64,000 bases of DNA from Stutzerimonas stutzeri (lineage in GTDB: Bacteria; Pseudomonadota; Gammaproteobacteria; Pseudomonadales; Pseudomonadaceae). Below the pieces are notes generated by a model. The model was not told the origin of the DNA and searched no databases. It was given only the letters and a program-made list of their open reading frames with translations. The DNA lies in assembly GCA_002345575.1 (NCBI GenBank), contig DDVX01000013.1, positions 1 to 64,000 of the forward strand. The letters run 5' to 3'. Both the position numbers and the translations under genes were made by a program. Shown piece by piece: positions 7,451-17,040 of the stretch (position 1 is its first letter; each line of letters begins with the position of its first letter).

Positions 7451-9154
7451 TTAGCTGGCAGCGCCAACCAGCGGATCGCTGATACCCATCACGTAGAACG
7501 CGATCAGACCGATGGTGCCGGCCAGGATGAGGTAATACAAGGTTGGCAGCATGGTCTTGCGCAGGGTGATCCCTTCGCGACCGAGCAGACCCACGGTGGC
7601 AGATGCCGCAACCACGTTGTGGATGGCGATCATGTTGCCCGCCGCCGCACCTACGGACTGCAACGCTACCATCAGCGCACCGGACAGGCCCAAGAGCCCT
7701 GCGGTGTTGTACTGGAATTGCGACAGCATCAGATTGGACACAGTATTGGAACCGGCGATGAAGGCGCCGATTGCGCCGACCGCAGGGGCAAAGAATGGAT
7801 AGACATCACCCACACTGTTGGCCACCAGCTGCGCCATAGCCACCGGCATGGATACCAGGTCGGAGGTGTTGACGCCGGAGTTGATCAGGATACGCACCAT
7901 GGGAATGGTGAAGATCAACACGAAGCCTGCACCCAGCAGCGTCTTGCTCGACTCGGAGAGTGCCGCACCCAGCTCGCGGGCTTTCATCCGGTGCAGGAAG
8001 AAGGTCACCAGCACTACCATGCAGAGGATGCCGCCTGGCAAATACAGAGGCTCCAGCGTGCCGGATACACCAGTCTCGCCAAGGATGTCCTTCCAGCCGA
8101 AACTGACGGCCATCAGGGCGGCCTTGACGTCGGGGAAGACGCGCGAGATGACCAGGAACGCCGCCAGCAGCACGTACGGTGCCCAAGCCATCGGAACGGA
8201 GATCGGCGTCTTGCCGGCAACGTCCTCGATCTTCATCTCGATCTTGCCCATCCAATCGGACGGCCATTCGCTGGCCGGCGCGAAGTCCCAAGTATCCTTG
8301 GGCAGCAGGAAGCCGGCCTTGGCAGCTGGAACCACAATGGCCAGGCCTACCAGGGCGCCGATCATCGAAGGGAACTCCGGACCAAGGAACACGCCAGCCG
8401 CCGCGTAGGGGATGACGAACGCAAAGCCGGTGAAGATGGCGAACGGTGCAACGGCCAGACCTTCGGTCCAGGATTTATTGCGGCCAAAATAGCGGGTCAT
8501 GATGCTGATCATGATCAGCGGCATGAGAATCCCGCACAGCGCGTGGATGATGGCGACGCGCGAGAAGATCAGGTGGAAGAACACCTCCCAGTTGCTGCCG
8601 ACCGCCACCAGCTGCTCGGTGATACCGGACTTGTCGAGGCCAGCCCCAACACCTACCAGAATCGGCGTACCCACCGCGCCGAAGGAGACTGGCGTGGATT
8701 GCACCATCATGCCCAGCACTACCGCAGCCAGAGCCGGGAAGCCCAGCGCCACCAGCAGTGGTGCTGCCACAGCGGCTGGCGTACCGAAGCCCGAAGCACC
8801 TTCGATGAAGCAGCCGAACAGCCAGGCCACGATCAGCGCCTGTACCCGACGATCCGGACTGATGTTGGAGAAGCCGCGCCGGATGGCACTGATTCCGCCG
8901 GAGTGCTTGAGTGTATTGAGTAGCAGGATCGCGCCAAAGATGATCCAGAGGATCGCGGCGGTAAGAATCAGCCCTTGCAAGGTCGAGGCGATAACTCGGT
9001 TGAGCGTCATATCCCAGGCCAGTAGGCCAATCAGCGCAGTGAGGACGAATACCAGCGGCATTGCGTACTTGGCTGGCCAGCGAAAGCCGATCAGCAATAC
9101 GCCAGCCAATACCAGTGGCACGAAGGCCAGGATGGACAGCAGAGTTTGACTCAT
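7451..9154 (-). CDS. glcA: L-lactate/glycolate permease (LctP/LldP family)
   Basis: 567 aa polytopic inner-membrane symporter of the lactate permease family. Conserved segments include FGCFIEGASGFGTPAAVAAP (from about residue 115) and STPVSFGAVGTPI; about a dozen hydrophobic helices are visible. Lying directly downstream of the glycolate oxidase and malate synthase genes, it most likely imports glycolate (GlcA), though lactate is also a family substrate. It has its own terminator, and another terminator separates it from glcB, so it is probably transcribed separately. Confidence 0.88.
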   Translation of the reverse strand: MSQTLLSILAFVPLVLAGVLLIGFRWPAKYAMPLVFVLTALIGLLAWDMTLNRVIASTLQGLILTAAILWIIFGAILLLNTLKHSGGISAIRRGFSNISPDRRVQALIVAWLFGCFIEGASGFGTPAAVAAPLLVALGFPALAAVVLGMMVQSTPVSFGAVGTPILVGVGAGLDKSGITEQLVAVGSNWEVFFHLIFSRVAIIHALCGILMPLIMISIMTRYFGRNKSWTEGLAVAPFAIFTGFAFVIPYAAAGVFLGPEFPSMIGALVGLAIVVPAAKAGFLLPKDTWDFAPASEWPSDWMGKIEMKIEDVAGKTPISVPMAWAPYVLLAAFLVISRVFPDVKAALMAVSFGWKDILGETGVSGTLEPLYLPGGILCMVVLVTFFLHRMKARELGAALSESSKTLLGAGFVLIFTIPMVRILINSGVNTSDLVSMPVAMAQLVANSVGDVYPFFAPAVGAIGAFIAGSNTVSNLMLSQFQYNTAGLLGLSGALMVALQSVGAAAGNMIAIHNVVAASATVGLLGREGITLRKTMLPTLYYLILAGTIGLIAFYVMGISDPLVGAAS

Positions 9155-9275
9155 TGTTGGGTTCCTTTGTTTTTTGTATGAACCGCTTTCATTCCCGGTT
9201 ACCCGGCACTACGCATGAATGACCGAAGTCACCCAAAGCACCGATCGACTCACGCCGACCGGTCCCATGCTCAAA

Positions 9276-9305
9276 AGCCCCGAAGGCTGAAAGGCCATCG
9301 GGGCT
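9276..9305 (-). terminator. Terminator of glcB
   Basis: AGCCCCGA...TCGGGGCT stem with an inner GGCC/GGCT extension, followed on the minus strand by TTTTGAG, 42 bases after the malate synthase stop. Confidence 0.75.
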
Positions 9306-9346
9306 GGTATTACCACTAGCCAGTGCAAGCTGGCATTAGCAACTTA

Positions 9347-11530
9347 TCAGCCACCGTTCTGCTGCTTGAAGCGCTGGCGCCAGGCATGTAGCAGGGGTTC
9401 GGTGTAGCCGCTCGGCTGTTCACGTCCCTTGAATACCAGATCGCAAGCTGCCTGAAAAGCAATAGATTGCGCATAGTCTGGTGCCATTGGACGATAAATC
9501 GGGTCACCAGCATTCTGCTGATCGACCACCTTGGCCATGCGCTCCAGTGTCTCGCGAACCTGTGCTTCACCGACAACGCCATGGTAAAGCCAGTTTGCCA
9601 GATGCTGGCTGGAGATGCGCAGCGTCGCACGATCTTCCATCAGACCGACGTCATGGATATCCGGCACCTTGGAGCAACCAACGCCCTGCTCGACCCAACG
9701 CACCACGTAACCGAGGATGCCCTGGCAGTTGTTGTCCAGTTCCTGCTGGATGTCTTCGGCGCTCCAGTTGCGCTCCGGCGCGACCGGGATGGTCAGCAGA
9801 TCGTTGGTCAGCTGCTCGCGCTCGCTGGCCAGATCGATCTTTTCCATCTCGATCTGTACCGCCTGCACATCAACCTGATGGTAGTGCAGCGCATGCAGCA
9901 CAGCGCCAGTTGGCGACGGAACCCAGGCGGTGTTGGCGCCGGCCTTGGGATGGGCAATCTTCTGCTCGAGCATGGCGGCCATCAGGTCCGGCATGGCCCA
10001 CATGCCTTTGCCGATCTGCGCCTTGCCACGCAGGCCGCAGTTCAGGCCGACCAGCACGTTGTTGCGCTCGTAGGACTGGATCCACGGCGTGCCCTTCATG
10101 TCGCCCTTGCGCAACATGGCGCCAGCTTCCATGACGGTGTGCATCTCGTCGCCGGTGCGGTCGAGGAAGCCGGTGTTGATAAAGGCCACGCGGTTTTGCG
10201 CAGCGCCGATGCACGCTTTGAGGTTGACGCTGGTGCGGCGCTCCTCGTCCATGATGCCGACCTTGAGGGCGTGACGCGGCAGACCAACGAGGTCTTCGAC
10301 ACGACCGAACAGTTCGTCGGCAAAAGCGACTTCGGTCGGGCCGTGCATCTTCGGCTTGACGATGTAGACGCTGCCGGTGCGCGAGTTGCCGCGGCGCTGC
10401 AGGTCATGCTTGGCAATCAGGCTGGTGACCACGCCATCGAGGATGCCCTCGGGAATCTCGTGGCCTTCGCCATCGATGATCGCCGGGTTGGTCATCAGGT
10501 GACCGACGTTGCGGATGAACAGCAGCGAACGGCCGTGCAGCTTCAGACTGGAACCGTCGACTGCGGTGTATTCACGGTCAGGGTTGAGTTGGCGAGTCAG
10601 CGCCTTGCCGCCCTTCTGGAAGGTGTCGGTCAGATCACCCTTCATCAGGCCCAGCCAGTTGCGGTAGACATGAACCTTGTCGTCGGCGTCGACGGCAGCG
10701 GTGGAGTCTTCGCAGTCCATGATGGTGGTCACGGCCGCTTCGATCAGCAGATCCTTGACGCCGGCGGCATCGGTCTGGCCGATGGGGCTGTTCGGATCGA
10801 TCTGGATCTCGATGTGCAGGCCGTTGTTCTTCAGCAGCACGGCGCGCGGCTCGACGGCCTCGCCCTGATAGCCAACAAACTTCTCGGGCTGTTTGAGACC
10901 GGTAACGCTGCCGCTTTCAAGCGTGACCTTGAGCTGGCCGTCCTGTACGCGGTAGTTGGTCGCATCGGCATGGCTGCCTTCAGCCAGTGGTGCGGCCTGA
11001 TCCAGCACATTACGTGCGAAGGCGATGACCTTGGCGCCGCGCACTTCGTTGTAGCCCGGACCCTTCTGCGCGCCGCCTTCTTCGGAGATGGCGTCGGTGC
11101 CGTAGAGCGCGTCATACAGCGAGCCCCAGCGGGCGTTGGCGGCGTTCAGCGCATAGCGGGCGTTGCCGATCGGCACTACCAGCTGCGGGCCAGCCTGGCT
11201 GGAAATCTCGATATCGACGTTGCTGGTGGTGATCTTCACCTCGCCCGGCTCGGGCAGCAGGTAGCCGATGGATTCGAGGAAAGCACGGTAAGCCGGCATG
11301 TCGGTGACCGGGCCCGGATTGGCTTTGTGCCAGTTGTCCAGCTCTACCTGCAGGCGGTCGCGCTCGGCGAGCAGCGCACGGTTCTTCGGCGCCAGGTCGT
11401 GGACCAGTTGATCAAAGCCGCTCCAGAAGGCAGACGCTTCGACGCCGGTGCCAGGCAGCACTTCGTCTTCGATGAAACGCTGCAGGTTGGCCGCAACTTG
11501 CAGGCGACCCAGGGATACACGCTCACTCAT
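9347..11530 (-). CDS. glcB: Malate synthase G
   Basis: 727 aa, the full length of the monomeric G isoform. It condenses glyoxylate with acetyl-CoA to malate. Visible family segments are TTIMDCEDSTAAVDADDKVH (around 265), LFIRNVGHLMTNP (around 335) and WVPSPTGAVLHALHYHQVDV (around 545). Following glcDEFG, it disposes of the glyoxylate made by glycolate oxidase, and it ends at a terminator. Confidence 0.97.
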   Translation of the reverse strand: MSERVSLGRLQVAANLQRFIEDEVLPGTGVEASAFWSGFDQLVHDLAPKNRALLAERDRLQVELDNWHKANPGPVTDMPAYRAFLESIGYLLPEPGEVKITTSNVDIEISSQAGPQLVVPIGNARYALNAANARWGSLYDALYGTDAISEEGGAQKGPGYNEVRGAKVIAFARNVLDQAAPLAEGSHADATNYRVQDGQLKVTLESGSVTGLKQPEKFVGYQGEAVEPRAVLLKNNGLHIEIQIDPNSPIGQTDAAGVKDLLIEAAVTTIMDCEDSTAAVDADDKVHVYRNWLGLMKGDLTDTFQKGGKALTRQLNPDREYTAVDGSSLKLHGRSLLFIRNVGHLMTNPAIIDGEGHEIPEGILDGVVTSLIAKHDLQRRGNSRTGSVYIVKPKMHGPTEVAFADELFGRVEDLVGLPRHALKVGIMDEERRTSVNLKACIGAAQNRVAFINTGFLDRTGDEMHTVMEAGAMLRKGDMKGTPWIQSYERNNVLVGLNCGLRGKAQIGKGMWAMPDLMAAMLEQKIAHPKAGANTAWVPSPTGAVLHALHYHQVDVQAVQIEMEKIDLASEREQLTNDLLTIPVAPERNWSAEDIQQELDNNCQGILGYVVRWVEQGVGCSKVPDIHDVGLMEDRATLRISSQHLANWLYHGVVGEAQVRETLERMAKVVDQQNAGDPIYRPMAPDYAQSIAFQAACDLVFKGREQPSGYTEPLLHAWRQRFKQQNGG

Positions 11531-11648
11531 GACAAACCTCTCTGTTCGTTACCGGCATTGGCCGGATGGCACCTGACGGCTGGCACGCGGGCGCTCACTG
11601 CGCCCGCTGCGAATCAACCGTCAGCGCTTACTCTGGCTGACGCTTGTT

Positions 11649-12053
11649 TCAGTTAGCGACGGCAGCGACGCCGGCCTTGGCCACTTGGGCGTCCTGAGCG
11701 GCGGTCACGCCGGAGACGCCCACCGAACCAATCACCTGGCCGTCGACGATCACCGGCACGCCACCTTCCAGCGAGCAAACCACCGGCGCGGACAGGAAGG
11801 CGTTACGACCGCCATTGACCATGTCCTCGTAACCCTTGGTTTCGCGGCGGCCAATGGCGGCGCTGCGCGCCTTTTCGGTGGCGATGTAGCTGGCGACCGG
11901 TGCGCAGCCATCGAGGCGCTCCAGACCCAGCGGATGACCGCCGTCGTCAGCCACGACGATGGTCACGGCCCAGCCGTTGTTCTGCGCTTCGGTGCGTGCG
12001 GCGGCAAGGATGGCGGCAACTTCGGTCTGACCCAGTACGGCTTTGGTTTTCAT
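11649..12053 (-). CDS. glcG: GlcG/HbpS-like protein
   Basis: 134 aa member of the GlcG/HbpS (DUF336) family, found in glycolate operons; some relatives bind haem but the role here is unproven. The sequence has the typical VADDGGHPLGLERLDG and the C-terminal GGVPVIVDGQVIGSVGVSG. The ATG at 12053 has a strong AAAGGAGAG site; the open frame upstream overlaps a REP-like repeat and is not coding. It lies between glcF and glcB. Confidence 0.92.
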   Translation of the reverse strand: MKTKAVLGQTEVAAILAAARTEAQNNGWAVTIVVADDGGHPLGLERLDGCAPVASYIATEKARSAAIGRRETKGYEDMVNGGRNAFLSAPVVCSLEGGVPVIVDGQVIGSVGVSGVTAAQDAQVAKAGVAAVAN

Positions 12054-12097
12054 ATTCTCTCCTTTCAAATTCGATGCGCGCCAAGGCGCGGTGTTTT

Positions 12098-12178
12098 GTA
12101 GGAGCGAGCTTGCCAGCGAATGGCTACAGCTCGGAGTCATGATCGCAAGCAGGGACTAGGCGTCCCCCGCGCTCCTAC
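12098..12178. repeat. REP-like inverted pair (GTAGGAGCG family)
   Basis: GTAGGAGCG at 12098-12106 pairs with CGCTCCTAC at 12170-12178; inside it GCTTGC pairs with GCAAGC, and GGAC-TAGGC-GTCC forms a small hairpin. GTAGGAGCGAGCTTGC is the common core of Pseudomonas REP/REPIN elements. It sits inside the glc operon between glcF and glcG, where it could trim or stabilise the message. Confidence 0.75.
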
Positions 12179-12199
12179 GGTTATTACTTTCGCTCGGCT

Positions 12200-13417
12200 T
12201 TACTGCATCGCTTCTTCGACGATTTCGATCCAGTGTCTCACCGGTGTACGACCGGCACCGTCGAGGTGCGTCTGGCAACCGATGTTGGCGGTGACGATGA
12301 CTTCCGGCTTGCCGCTTTCCAGCGCGGTGAGCTTGTTGTCACGCAACTGCTTGGACAGCTCCGGTTGGGTGATCGAATAACTGCCCGCAGAACCGCAGCA
12401 CAGGTGTGAGTCCGGTACGGCGGTGAGCTGGAAGCCCAGGCGGGTCAGCACATCTTCGACTGCGCCACTGAGCTTTTGTGCATGCTGCAGCGTACAAGGG
12501 CAGTGGAAAGCCATACGCCGGTCTGCCTTGACATTGAGCTGCTCGAGCTCGGCGCCGCGCATGACTTCCACCAGATCCTTGGCCAGATCACTGACCCGCG
12601 CCGCCTTGACGGCATAGGCCGGATCGTCCTTGAGCAAGTGGCCGTATTCCTTGACGAAGGCACCACAACCGCTGGCGGTCTGCACGATGGCTTCGGCACC
12701 GGCCTCGATGGCAGGCCACCAGGCATCGATGTTGCGTCGCGCGCGATCAAGCCCGGCTTCCTGAGCGTTGAGGTGGTAGTCCACCGCACCGCAGCAGCCG
12801 GCCTCACGAATGGGCGTGACGCTGATTCCGAGGCGGTCCAATACCCGCGCGGTGGCAGCATTGGTATTGGGCGACAGGCTCGGCTGCACGCAGCCTTCCA
12901 GTATCAATACAGTGCGTGCATGCAGAGTCTGCGGACGCTCTTTCGGCGCATGCACCTGACGCGGCAAGTGTGCCTTGAGGCTGGCTGGCATCAACGGACG
13001 CAGCGCATTGCCGGTGGTCAGCAGCGCCTTGAACAGCGCCGGACGCGGTACCACGGTGCGCAGACCACCGCGCACCATGCGCTCGCCCAGCGTGCGGGGC
13101 ACCTGCTGCTCCATGAAATCGCGGCCGATATCCAGCAGGTTGTGGTACTGCACGCCGGACGGACAGGTGGTTTCGCAGTTGCGGCAGGTCAGGCAACGGT
13201 CAAGGTGCAGCTGGGTGCTCTCGGTGACTTCACCACCTTCGAACATCTGCTTCATCAGGTAGATACGCCCGCGTGGGCCATCCAGTTCGTCGCCTAGCAG
13301 CTGGTAGGTCGGGCAGGTGGCATTGCAGAAACCACAGTGCACGCAGGAGCGCAGAATGCTCTCGGCCTCCTCGGCACGCGGCAGCTTCTTCGCGGCTTCG
13401 CTCAGATTCGTTTGCAT
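12200..13417 (-). CDS. glcF: Glycolate oxidase iron-sulfur subunit
   Basis: 405 aa electron-transfer subunit of glycolate oxidase. Two 4Fe-4S motifs are near the N terminus: CVHCGFCNATCP (C25 to C35) and CLTCRNCETTCPSG (about 75-87). Two CCG domains typical of heterodisulfide-reductase-like proteins follow (CCGAVDY and CCGSAGS). The gene starts 6 bases after glcE ends, in the same operon, and is followed by the REP-like element. Confidence 0.96.
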   Translation of the reverse strand: MQTNLSEAAKKLPRAEEAESILRSCVHCGFCNATCPTYQLLGDELDGPRGRIYLMKQMFEGGEVTESTQLHLDRCLTCRNCETTCPSGVQYHNLLDIGRDFMEQQVPRTLGERMVRGGLRTVVPRPALFKALLTTGNALRPLMPASLKAHLPRQVHAPKERPQTLHARTVLILEGCVQPSLSPNTNAATARVLDRLGISVTPIREAGCCGAVDYHLNAQEAGLDRARRNIDAWWPAIEAGAEAIVQTASGCGAFVKEYGHLLKDDPAYAVKAARVSDLAKDLVEVMRGAELEQLNVKADRRMAFHCPCTLQHAQKLSGAVEDVLTRLGFQLTAVPDSHLCCGSAGSYSITQPELSKQLRDNKLTALESGKPEVIVTANIGCQTHLDGAGRTPVRHWIEIVEEAMQ

Positions 13418-13423
13418 ACGTCT

Positions 13424-14482
13424 TCAGACCTCGGAATACATGCGGCCGGGGTTGAAAATCCCCTGCGGGTCAAGCTGCGCCTTGAGTTGGCGGTGGTAGC
13501 GCAACAGCGGCTCTGGCAGTGGCTGAAATGGCTCGGCAACGGCACCGGCGCTGTAGCAGATGGCATGACCACCGACTTCGCTGACGATGGCGCGCACCGT
13601 TTCGGCGCTGGCGTCGCTTTTCAGCCAGCGCTGGGCACCGGCCCAATCCACCAGCTGTTCGCCGGGCAGCACGACTGCTGGCGTATTGGTGGGTAGCGAC
13701 AGGCGCCACAGCGGGCGAGAGTCGGCAAAGAAGGCCAGGCGCTGCTCGCGTAGATCGCTCCAGTAAATGGCGCCAAGCTCTTCGCCACCGATGCGCTCGC
13801 GCGCTGCGTTGACGGAGCCTTCGCCACCTTCCAGACGCAGGTAAAGCGCCTGCCCATCATGGCTGGCAGCGCTGATCGGCACCGGCTGCTGGCCCCATTC
13901 GGCGAGCTTGAGCAGCGCCCGCTCCAGGTCCAGCTCCAGACGCAGCCCGGAGACCAGGCGCGGCTTTGGCAGCACCTTGAGCGAAACTTCAGTAAGCACG
14001 CCGAGGCAACCGAAGCTGCCGGCCATCAGGCGCGACAGGTCGTAACCGGCGACGTTCTTCATCACCTCGCCACCAAAACGCAGGTGCTTGCCCTGGCCGG
14101 TGATGACCCGCGTACCGAGCACGAAATCACGTACCGAACCGCTCCACGGGCGCCGCGGCCCGGACAGTCCGGCCGCGACCATGCCGCCGACCGTAGCGCC
14201 TTCAGCGAAGTGCGGCGGCTCGCAAGGCAGCATCTGCCCGGCAGCGTCCAGCGCTGCCTCCAGCTCGGCCAGCGGCGTGCCGGCACGGGCGGTGACCACC
14301 AGTTCGGTGGGGTCGTAGCTGACGATGCCGCGATGGGCGCGCACATCCAGCAACTGGCCTTCGACCGCACGACCGAGGAACTTTTTGCTCCCGCCACCCT
14401 GGATATTCAGCGGCGTATTGGCAGCCAGCGCCTGGTTGACCTGTTCCAGCAACTGCTCGCTGGCATCAAATGAAACCGTCAT
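13424..14482 (-). CDS. glcE: Glycolate oxidase FAD-binding subunit
   Basis: 352 aa FAD-binding subunit with the PCMH-type nucleotide fold (NIQGGGSKKFLGR near residue 25; ATVGGMVAAGLSGPRRPW around 105). It is shorter than GlcD and lacks part of the C-terminal substrate cap. Its ATG overlaps the last base of the glcD stop (TGATG), so translation is probably coupled. Confidence 0.95.
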   Translation of the reverse strand: MTVSFDASEQLLEQVNQALAANTPLNIQGGGSKKFLGRAVEGQLLDVRAHRGIVSYDPTELVVTARAGTPLAELEAALDAAGQMLPCEPPHFAEGATVGGMVAAGLSGPRRPWSGSVRDFVLGTRVITGQGKHLRFGGEVMKNVAGYDLSRLMAGSFGCLGVLTEVSLKVLPKPRLVSGLRLELDLERALLKLAEWGQQPVPISAASHDGQALYLRLEGGEGSVNAARERIGGEELGAIYWSDLREQRLAFFADSRPLWRLSLPTNTPAVVLPGEQLVDWAGAQRWLKSDASAETVRAIVSEVGGHAICYSAGAVAEPFQPLPEPLLRYHRQLKAQLDPQGIFNPGRMYSEV

Positions 14483-15981
14483 CAGAAGCGCTCCAGTTCG
14501 GGGAAGGGCAGCTCGCCGTTGTGGATATGCATGCGGCCGAATTCGGCGCAGCGGTGCAGGGTTGGAATGTTCTTGCCGGGGTTAAGCAGACCGGTCGGGT
14601 CAAAGGCCGCCTTCACCGCATGGAACAAGGTCAGCTCGTCGCTGTTGAACTGGGCGCACATCTGGTTGATCTTCTCGCGCCCCACGCCGTGCTCGCCGGT
14701 GATGCTGCCGCCGACCTTCACGCAGAGCTCGAGGATCTTGCCGCCCAGGTCTTCGGCGCGCTCCAGCTCACCTTCCTGGTTGGCATCGAAGAGGATCAGC
14801 GGGTGCATGTTGCCGTCGCCGGCATGGAACACGTTGGCTACGCGCAGACCGTACTGTTCGGACAGATCGGCGATGCCCTTGAGCACGCCCGGTAGTTCGC
14901 GGCGCGGGATGGTGCCGTCCATGCAGTAGTAGTCCGGGGAGATGCGCCCGACCGCCGGAAAGGCATTCTTGCGTCCAGCCCAGAAGCGCACGCGCTCGGC
15001 CTCGTCCTTGGCCAGGCGCACTTCGGTGGCACCGGCCAGCTTCAATACTTCGCTGACGCGGTCGCAGTCGTCGGACACGTCGGCTTCGACGCCGTCAAGC
15101 TCGCAGAGCAGGATGGCTTCGGCATCCACCGGATAACCGGCATGGATGAAATCCTCGGCGGCACGGATCGACAGGTTGTCCATCATCTCCAGCCCGCCAG
15201 GAATGATGCCCGCGGCGATGATATCGCCTACCGCGCGCCCGGCCTTTTCTACCGAGTCGAAGGCGGCCAGCAGCACCTTGGCCACTTGCGGCTTGGGCAG
15301 CAGCTTGACCGTCACCTCAGTGATGATGCCGAGCATGCCTTCAGAGCCGGTAAACAGCGCCAGCAAGTCGAAGCCAGGGCTATCCAGCGCGTCGGAGCCG
15401 AGCACCATGCGCTCACCTTCAACGGTGAGCACCTCGACCTTGAGCAGGTTGTGCACGGTCAGGCCGTATTTCAGGCAGTGCACGCCACCGGCATTCTCGG
15501 CGACGTTGCCGCCGATGGAACAAGCGATCTGCGACGAAGGGTCCGGCGCGTAATACAGTTCGTAAGGTGCAGCTGCCTGGGAAATCGCCAGGTTGCGCAC
15601 GCCCGGCTGAACACGAGCAAAGCGCCCGGCCGGATCGACTTCGAGAATCTTGTTGAAGCGCGCCATCACCAGCAGGATGCCCTGCTCCAACGGCAGTGCT
15701 CCACCGGACAGACCGGTGCCGGCACCACGGGCGACTACCGGTACGCGGCGCTGATAGCAGAGTTTGAGCAGGGCTTCGACCTGCTCGATGCGCTCAGGCA
15801 GCACCACCAGCATCGGTGTGGTGCGGTATGCGGAAAGGCCGTCGCACTCGTAGGGCTTGAGATCTTCGAGGCGGTGCAGGATGTCCAGGTCGGGCAGCTG
15901 CGCTTGCAGCTCGGCCAACAGCGCGGCCTTATCCACCTTGGGCAGCTCGCCGTCGATGCGTTCGTCGTAGAGAATATTCAT
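14482..15981 (-). CDS. glcD: Glycolate oxidase catalytic subunit
   Basis: 499 aa FAD-linked oxidase that turns glycolate into glyoxylate. Motifs: VPVVARGAGTGLSGGALP (around 80), IGGNVAENAGG (around 150), and the C-terminal ITGEHGVGREKI (around 440) and PTGLLNPGK. The start at 15981 (MNILYDERIDGELP) gives the family length; an open frame continues to 16116 but crosses the GlcC operator region. First gene of the glcDEFGB operon, divergent from glcC. Confidence 0.96.
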   Translation of the reverse strand: MNILYDERIDGELPKVDKAALLAELQAQLPDLDILHRLEDLKPYECDGLSAYRTTPMLVVLPERIEQVEALLKLCYQRRVPVVARGAGTGLSGGALPLEQGILLVMARFNKILEVDPAGRFARVQPGVRNLAISQAAAPYELYYAPDPSSQIACSIGGNVAENAGGVHCLKYGLTVHNLLKVEVLTVEGERMVLGSDALDSPGFDLLALFTGSEGMLGIITEVTVKLLPKPQVAKVLLAAFDSVEKAGRAVGDIIAAGIIPGGLEMMDNLSIRAAEDFIHAGYPVDAEAILLCELDGVEADVSDDCDRVSEVLKLAGATEVRLAKDEAERVRFWAGRKNAFPAVGRISPDYYCMDGTIPRRELPGVLKGIADLSEQYGLRVANVFHAGDGNMHPLILFDANQEGELERAEDLGGKILELCVKVGGSITGEHGVGREKINQMCAQFNSDELTLFHAVKAAFDPTGLLNPGKNIPTLHRCAEFGRMHIHNGELPFPELERF

Positions 15982-16081
15982 GGCAGTTCGGATGCTCTCG
16001 TTGTTCACCTGCAGCATTCCAGCTGCGGCGGAGTGCCGCATCATTAGCCCGAATGACGGGTATAGTCCACTCCCTGAGCAG

Positions 16082-16094
16082 CTGGTCCTACCAG
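16082..16094. promoter_or_regulatory. GlcC operator 1 (FadR-subfamily site)
   Basis: CTGGTCCTACCAG is an exact palindrome around CTA/TAG, fitting the TGGTNNNACCA consensus of FadR-subfamily GntR regulators such as PdhR and LldR. It lies 101 bases upstream of the glcD start and 119 before glcC. Confidence 0.75.
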
Positions 16095-16190
16095 TTTGAA
16101 AAAGGGTAGAATCCACAGTAGCCCGCCAAGCCTTAGTTATACGAGGCTTTGCTCACTTCTCTCAGGAAATAATCGAAGCGGAATCGGAAC

Positions 16191-16201
16191 TGGTCCTACC
16201 A
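16191..16201. promoter_or_regulatory. GlcC operator 2
   Basis: TGGTCCTACCA, identical in its 11-base core to the site at 16083-16093, centred 108 bases from it and ending 11 bases before the glcC ATG, where binding could block glcC translation initiation or transcription (autoregulation). Confidence 0.75.
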
Positions 16202-16212
16202 CTGGAGAATCC

Positions 16213-16983
16213 ATGTTCAACGAGATTGTTCCCGAAAAGCGTCAGGTCGCGGATGTGGTGGCCGAACGTATCGAGCGCCTGATCATCGACGGCGTGCTCA
16301 AGGTCGGCCAGGCTCTGCCGTCGGAGCGCCGCCTGAGCGAAAAACTCGGCATTTCCCGTTCAGCCATGCGCGAAGGTCTGCGCGTGCTGCGCGGGCGCGG
16401 CATCATTGAAACCTCTCAGGGCCGCGGCTCATTCGTCGCCCGCCTGTCAGGCAGTCACGACGCCTCGCCGCTGATGCACCTGTTCAACTCCCAGCCGCGC
16501 ACGCTCTACGACCTGCTCGAAGTCCGCGCCCTACTCGAAGGCGAGTCGGCACGCCTGGCGGCGTTGCGCGGCACCGACGCGGATTTTATCCTGCTGCGCC
16601 GGCGTTACGAAGAAATGCTCGCGGCTCACACCGAAGAAGGTGCCGACCCACGCGAACATGCGCGCCTGGATCATGCCTTCCACCTGGCCGTGTGCGAGGC
16701 GTCCCATAACCCGGTACTGGTGCACACGCTGCAATCGTTGACAGACCTGATGCTTTCCACGGTCTTTGCCTCGGTGAACAACCTTTATCACCGCCCGGTG
16801 CAGAAGCGTCAGATCGACCGCCAGCACTCACGGCTGTTCCATGCGGTCACCGAGCGCCTGCCTGACCAGGCCCAACGTGCGGCCCGCGACCATATCCACA
16901 GCATTCGCGACAACCTCAGGGAAGTCGAACAAGAAGAACAACGACTGGTGCGTGCGACGATGCGGCTGGAGGGCTGGACCTGA
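16213..16983 (+). CDS. glcC: Glycolate-responsive GntR/FadR regulator
   Basis: 256 aa GntR-family regulator. Winged helix at residues 10-75 (GQALPSERRLSEKLGISRSA, RGRGIIETSQGRGSFVA) and a C-terminal all-helical FCD effector domain with metal-binding residues in ARLDHAFHLAVCEASHN and HSRLFHAV. Divergent to glcDEFGB with two matching operators between, it should activate the operon with glycolate. The ATG at 16213 is chosen over earlier in-frame starts because it follows operator 2 and gives the family N terminus. Confidence 0.93.
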   Translation: MFNEIVPEKRQVADVVAERIERLIIDGVLKVGQALPSERRLSEKLGISRSAMREGLRVLRGRGIIETSQGRGSFVARLSGSHDASPLMHLFNSQPRTLYDLLEVRALLEGESARLAALRGTDADFILLRRRYEEMLAAHTEEGADPREHARLDHAFHLAVCEASHNPVLVHTLQSLTDLMLSTVFASVNNLYHRPVQKRQIDRQHSRLFHAVTERLPDQAQRAARDHIHSIRDNLREVEQEEQRLVRATMRLEGWT

Positions 16984-17040
16984 CACATCAACCCCCATGC
17001 TAGACTCCCCGCCTTTCCGAAATCGCACCCACTATCGCCC

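Noticed and set aside
9467..11656. 729-aa open frame antisense to malate synthase G
   Set aside because: Overlaps a certain gene over its full length; long antisense frames follow from high G+C at third codon positions. The same applies to the long antisense frames over rubredoxin reductase, ilvA and serA.
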